Of a stretch of DNA of 64,000 bases, positions 60,170-64,000 are shown one piece after another. How positions within the stretch are numbered: position 1 is the stretch's first letter; each line of letters begins with the position of its first letter. This DNA is from Turritopsis dohrnii (Eukaryota; Cnidaria; Hydrozoa; Anthoathecata; Oceaniidae): NCBI GenBank assembly GCA_027922465.2, contig BQMF02000113.1:248001-312000 (forward strand). Direction: 5' to 3'. Position numbers and translations under genes: made by a program. The notes under the pieces are model-generated. The model made no database searches and had not been told where the DNA came from. It worked only from the letters and a program-made list of their open reading frames with translations.

Positions 60170-60836
60170 TTATTGTTGGCAACAAACAGGAAGCTGGAAA
60201 GTGACGCAGCAGAAGTTGTCTAATATCACAAAAATGAACAAGAATTAGTACACCATATTTACTAGGAAAGCCTTCAAGCAACACGTGCTCATAATGTATA
60301 TTGGATACCAAAGTATTCTTTACTTTCTACTAGTAACTTTTTACTTACTTCCCAGACTTCTTTTATTTTGAATTGCATTTGGGCTTGCCATCACATCATC
60401 AATAAATTTCTGGACAGTTTCTATGAGATAAAAAAAGTGATTGCTTCTCTTGTGTTGCTCAAAACGTTTCGATTAACATGAATAATTTAAACTATTTATC
60501 GTATAAAGAACTTGGTTAAATTACCATTTTCTTCATAGTTCCTCTCGGTGCAGGAAACATCTAAAGATAATTAAAAAGTCTTATCATAGTTAACTGTCCG
60601 AAATTGAATGTCCGCATTTCGTCATTTCAACAGTTTCAGGTACTTTCAGCACAAGTAAATAGTTGTGACATCATCAAGGTTTGCAGTTGTTCCAGCCAAT
60701 ATCATGAAATGAAATGACAAAGTATTTTATTAATTTAAAAAACACAACAGTAAATTCAATTTACTAACAAAACATATGGCTTACTGAACACCTGAACAAA
60801 CATCAAGGTGGACACGAAGAAAAGTAATAACTTCAT
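60170..60836 (-). CDS. Predicted four-exon gene for a secreted cysteine-rich peptide precursor (69 residues)
   Basis: Minus-strand exons are 60836-60785, 60560-60525, 60420-60349 and 60219-60170. All three introns have GT..AG borders and all split codons after the first base, so the frame runs unbroken from ATG to TAA. Exon 1 is a classic signal peptide (starts M-K-L-L-L-F-F, 17 residues). Exons 2 and 3 form an acidic propeptide with one cysteine (C21). It ends with a dibasic K-R at 49-50, a likely prohormone-convertase site. The remaining 19 residues hold two cysteine pairs, C57-C58 and C66-C67, seven residues apart, ending just before TAA. AATAAA overlaps the stop codon. Signal, acidic pro-region, K-R and a short CC..CC peptide is the plan of secreted venom-type or defence peptides and some neuropeptides; which of these is unknown. 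I recognise no named family. The model rests on splice logic alone. Confidence 0.55.
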
Positions 60837-61619
60837 CTTTCGCTAACAGTAAGTTATCCTCCCGCGTCTCTGTATGACAAGGAAGAATCCACTTGTTTCT
60901 AATCTTGATAAATTTTTGTAAAAAATAAACAAATAAACAACCCGTTTGTTTGACTGACGTTCGATTTATGACTGAAGAAAACAGAGGCCCCCATAAAATT
61001 ATAAGCTTACACAACTCCCTTCTTTAAACAATAGATAATTAATGCATCACATATTCATTGGTTGCTTGTTTGTTGGTATAGGAGTTTTGCTTTGTTATGA
61101 TAATATGGTTGTTTGGAGCAATTTAAAAAATCCTCGTATAATGGTATCAAATTTTAAGTAACTCAGTTTTTCTGCAGTTTTTACAAAGATAATTAATCTG
61201 TATTCCTTCACATTTATCACAGCAATTAGTTTGTCTTATTCATCCATAGATACTGATGAAAAGGTTATTTTTCATGCAAAATAACATCGAATTATAAAAT
61301 TACGATTTCTCAATGCTCATAACAGTTATTTTCAACTTCGGATCATACTAACATGTTTTCCTTTGATTTGTTAAGCCTTCTTAAAAACGTTTCAATCAGA
61401 ATTGTTTTCTTCTCCATAGGGCATCTTTCTTGTTTTCATAATGTTCTGTATTTATAATACAAAAAAGACAAACAAAAAAACCAAACAAAACAAAGCTACA
61501 AGGGAAAGAGTACCTACTCATAACTGTTAAGGAAGTGTTGAAAAACTATACGTTTCAGAGATTTGAAAGTCGTGCATGTTAAATTTAAGTGCGAATAATA
61601 ACTGACCTTTTTCAGGGTC
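60837..61619. other. Upstream region of the small secreted gene
   Basis: No coding region. A 77-codon minus frame (61014-60781) overlaps exon 1 in another frame and is a shadow. No TATA box is clear within 100 bp upstream (above 60836). Confidence 0.35.
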
Positions 61620-61908
61620 TGCGATACGGGCGATGTGGTGACGCAAAATTTGGGACTAAATTTTATTTGGTAATGCAGCTATGACGTCATCAAAATCTTT
61701 GATCAACGATACCTCTGCAACGGTTGGTCGTAGCGAAACGATCCAATACATTTGTTTGATCAGTTTTTCGAGCTCTACAACATGGATACATTGATGAGTC
61801 GCAATTTCTTAATTAAAATTTTCGTAATGAGGTCCACACACACAGGGGGAACGCGGCACATCGTTTTCGAAACTATTAGCCGTAAAAACATTTTACGCGG
61901 GTTACTAG
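61620..61908 (+). mobile_element. Family D Helitron-like 3' fragment
   Basis: Plus-strand match to the 3' half of 36665-37232 ('gacgtcatcaaaatctttgat', 'ctctgcaacggttggtcg', 'gagctctacaacatggata'). It ends with a GTAAAA/TTTTAC hairpin and GCGGGTTACTAG|T at 61908. The 5' end is not identified. Confidence 0.65.
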
Positions 61909-62224
61909 TACAAATATATACAACAATTTAATGAAAATGCCCTTTGTCGCAGTGTATTTTTGACGATTAGCATGTGGCGACCTATTTCAAGAAATTACCA
62001 TGTGATCCGGATTAAAGAAATTAATTTATAATAGTAGCTTTAACTTCCATAGATCAAACTCATCAATAAACTTTGATTTAGGAAGTTTAAAGCCAATATC
62101 TAAATTTCAAAATTTCTTGAAAATTAATGCATATACCATATGGTTGAAGCTTAAATATTTCATGTAACAGTCTTTAATTTGGACCTCTACCCACCTTCCA
62201 TTTTGTTCTCAAGTTTCTATGTTG
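61909..62224. other. Spacer without recognised features
   Basis: AT-rich, no supported feature. Confidence 0.4.
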
Positions 62225-62232
62225 TTTGATAT

Positions 62233-62545
62233 TTATTTATTTATTTATTTACGAATGTTTACCCAGGATAGCCTCTTCAGTTCCTTAAGGTACTGTTATC
62301 AATGAGGGTCCTGCGAAGGAGGTCCTAGAGCATTTAAAGCCCCCATTTGGGCTACGGAAGCTGTAATGACAGGAACCGCTCAACTAGACAACCACCCTAG
62401 ACATCATTCCTACTCTCTTGCTGAGTGCTAAGCAGAGAGGATTGATTCACACTGTTATAGTCGCTGGCATGACTCGGTCGGGGATTGAACCTGCGACCTC
62501 CCGAACAGGAAGCGAGCACTCTACCACAAGGCTACTAGTCGGTAT
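62233..62545 (-). mobile_element. tRNA-derived SINE
   Basis: On the minus strand the 5' part resembles a tRNA, with an A-box-like TGTGGTAGAGTG and a B-box GGTTCAATCCC about 30 bases later, both needed for RNA polymerase III. A non-tRNA body of about 200 bp follows and the element ends in a TAAA repeat (62233-62252 on the plus strand). The flanks share TTTGATAT (62225-62232 and 62546-62553), a probable target duplication. The acceptor stem does not pair, so it is not a functional tRNA gene. Confidence 0.75.
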
Positions 62546-62553
62546 TTTGATAT

Positions 62554-63549
62554 GAGATGAGATGTTATATGAGATTTTATTATTTTACATTTTTTAAAAA
62601 CATATATGGTTTATATAGTTTATATAGCAATGCTACAATATAAATGTAAGGTCAATGTAAAATCATACAGATAAGATAGGCAAAATTATCATCGACTAAA
62701 ATATGAGAAATAAACTATATGCGAGAACCTCTTTAACTTTTAACGCTATTAATGAAAAGAACGATCTTTTCCCTAAGGGCGTTATTATGAGTTATTATGA
62801 TCACAATCATTTCTGAGGGCGTTCTTATAACCATAATCATCACCATAGAGATGCAGTTATAGTTTTTGAAAACATTCTGACATAAAATTTCACCCGATAC
62901 CCAGTATATATCACCCCAGTGTCTTAAATCTGCTTTCTGTAGCTACTCAAATCGGATCAGTTTCTATTAAAATTCGAAATCACCATTTCATTGTTTAGCT
63001 TAAGATTAATTTATTTATTTATTGTAGGTCGACATCAGTGACCGATCACTGTCTGATGTATTTTATGACCTGCATTACAGCAACAACAACAATAACGACA
63101 ACAACCTGATCATTTAACCGGAGCCTACATACTGCGATGTACCGTTAATGCGATGATTGTTTTCAAGAGGATATATGTTTTGTTAAGCGTTTTGGTTAGT
63201 TTATTAAAACTCTATTTATACTGCGTTGTTTTGCTCGAGTTATAACAGCATCTATTTCTATCTTTTATTAACAGTTGACTCATAAACGTTAACCCTTTAA
63301 AATGGTTGTTTTGAGCCATATAAAACATCTCAGTATAACGATCATAACGGGGCTTCCATTAAATCTCTATTTATATATCAAATGCATTGAATTTTTTTAT
63401 ATATATATATGATAATAAATAATACATGTTTTAACAAGCTAGTTTGCAAGCAAAAGACCATGTTTGCTTACCTAAGATTTCAGAAATCTTAATAGGGATA
63501 ACGATTTCTCCACATCATGCCAAATTCGGATTTTTCCGACCCCAGTCGC
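62554..63549. other. Spacer
   Basis: No gene recognised. It contains 'aacaacaacaataacgacaac' type low-complexity sequence at 63082 and an AT run at 63398. Confidence 0.4.
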
Positions 63550-63840
63550 CTATCACATTTAAAGCACTTGGAAAGTAAGTACTTAACAGTGCGAGATTTG
63601 GAATTTTCTTTGCAAATCTCCGATCATTCATCTAATTTTTGCAAAGAAATTCCAAATCTCTTTTGACACTTAAAAACGTTTCTGATTTTGAAAGAGGTTG
63701 CTAATCTTCTTTCTGTTGTTCCCCATTGACATTGACATTGTTTTCAAAAGCATTGACAAGTTGTTCCCAACCTTTCTTTCAGGCATCCGTTTGAATTACT
63801 TTATATACTTCATTTATATTTTAGAGGCTTTGTTAATTCC
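63550..63840. repeat. Third copy of a duplicated tract (pair of 10810-11060)
   Basis: Shares 'aaagcacttggaaagtaagt', 'gttccccattgacattgaca' and 'attttagaggctt' with 10810-11045 in the same orientation. It has an extra inverted pair 'tttggaattt..tgcaaa' / 'tttgcaaagaaattccaaa' at 63596-63655. No conserved reading frame. Confidence 0.6.
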
Positions 63841-64000
63841 GATATGTGGAAGCAGACTGGAATGTGGAAGCAAAGGAACATAATTGGTTTTGCGTTATTA
63901 AACACATGTTTTCTTTTATTTTGATGTGAAAACAAATTATATTACTGATCATTTGATATAAGGCTATGTATACACTGAAAAACGCTTTTTTCAAACTGAA

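Noticed and set aside
62440..62545. Functional tRNA gene
   Set aside because: Pol III boxes are present, but there is no acceptor-stem pairing and the unit continues into a SINE body and TAAA tail.

Overview
The window is AT-rich animal DNA. Genes have GT..AG introns, and most of the sequence consists of transposable elements and their remains. The element mix points to a cnidarian, most likely a hydrozoan: Helitron-like elements with GTCT tracts, CR1/Jockey-like LINEs, a Penelope-like reverse transcriptase, a transposon carrying a DUF4806 gene, and a very divergent single-exon GPCR. That assignment rests on family resemblance alone. There are no operons, ribosome binding sites, CRISPR arrays, rRNA genes or stand-alone tRNA genes. 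All alignments between copies were made by eye.

Layout. 1-5792: two minus-strand Helitron-like copies (family C), one split by a 1.9-kb terminal-inverted-repeat (TIR) transposon, with a Penelope-like RT fragment between them. 5.8-11.3 kb: gene-poor, with a TTAA-type MITE and tracts duplicated at 25.6-34.5 kb. 12112-19420: a 7.3-kb Tnp2-type (EnSpm/CACTA-like) transposon with a nearly intact transposase and a seven-exon DUF4806 gene, and a Tigger-like MITE in one intron. 20147-23558: four head-to-tail Helitrons (family A). 26.2-28.0 kb: decayed LINE. 30994-32736 and 34528-36664: two Helitron copies in opposite orientation flanking an intact GPCR gene (32906-33778). 34528-40230: three Helitrons fused end to end, one split by a fifth family A copy. 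41.3-42.6 kb: coiled-coil plus SGNH-hydrolase protein with breaks, resembling a LINE ORF1. 44-47 kb: two decayed unknown genes. 48.1-49.8 kb: LINE endonuclease region. 49962-53160: hAT-like transposon. 54065-57480: LRR/EGF/transmembrane receptor pseudogene split by a LINE. 60170-60836: predicted four-exon gene, minus strand, for a 69-residue secreted cysteine-rich precursor. 62233-62545: tRNA-derived SINE.

How it fits together. Only three loci look able to make an intact host-type or element-encoded protein: the Tnp2 transposase with its DUF4806 partner, the GPCR, and the small secreted precursor. The rest is layered transposon decay, and several insertions can be dated relative to each other because they interrupt a recognisable older repeat.
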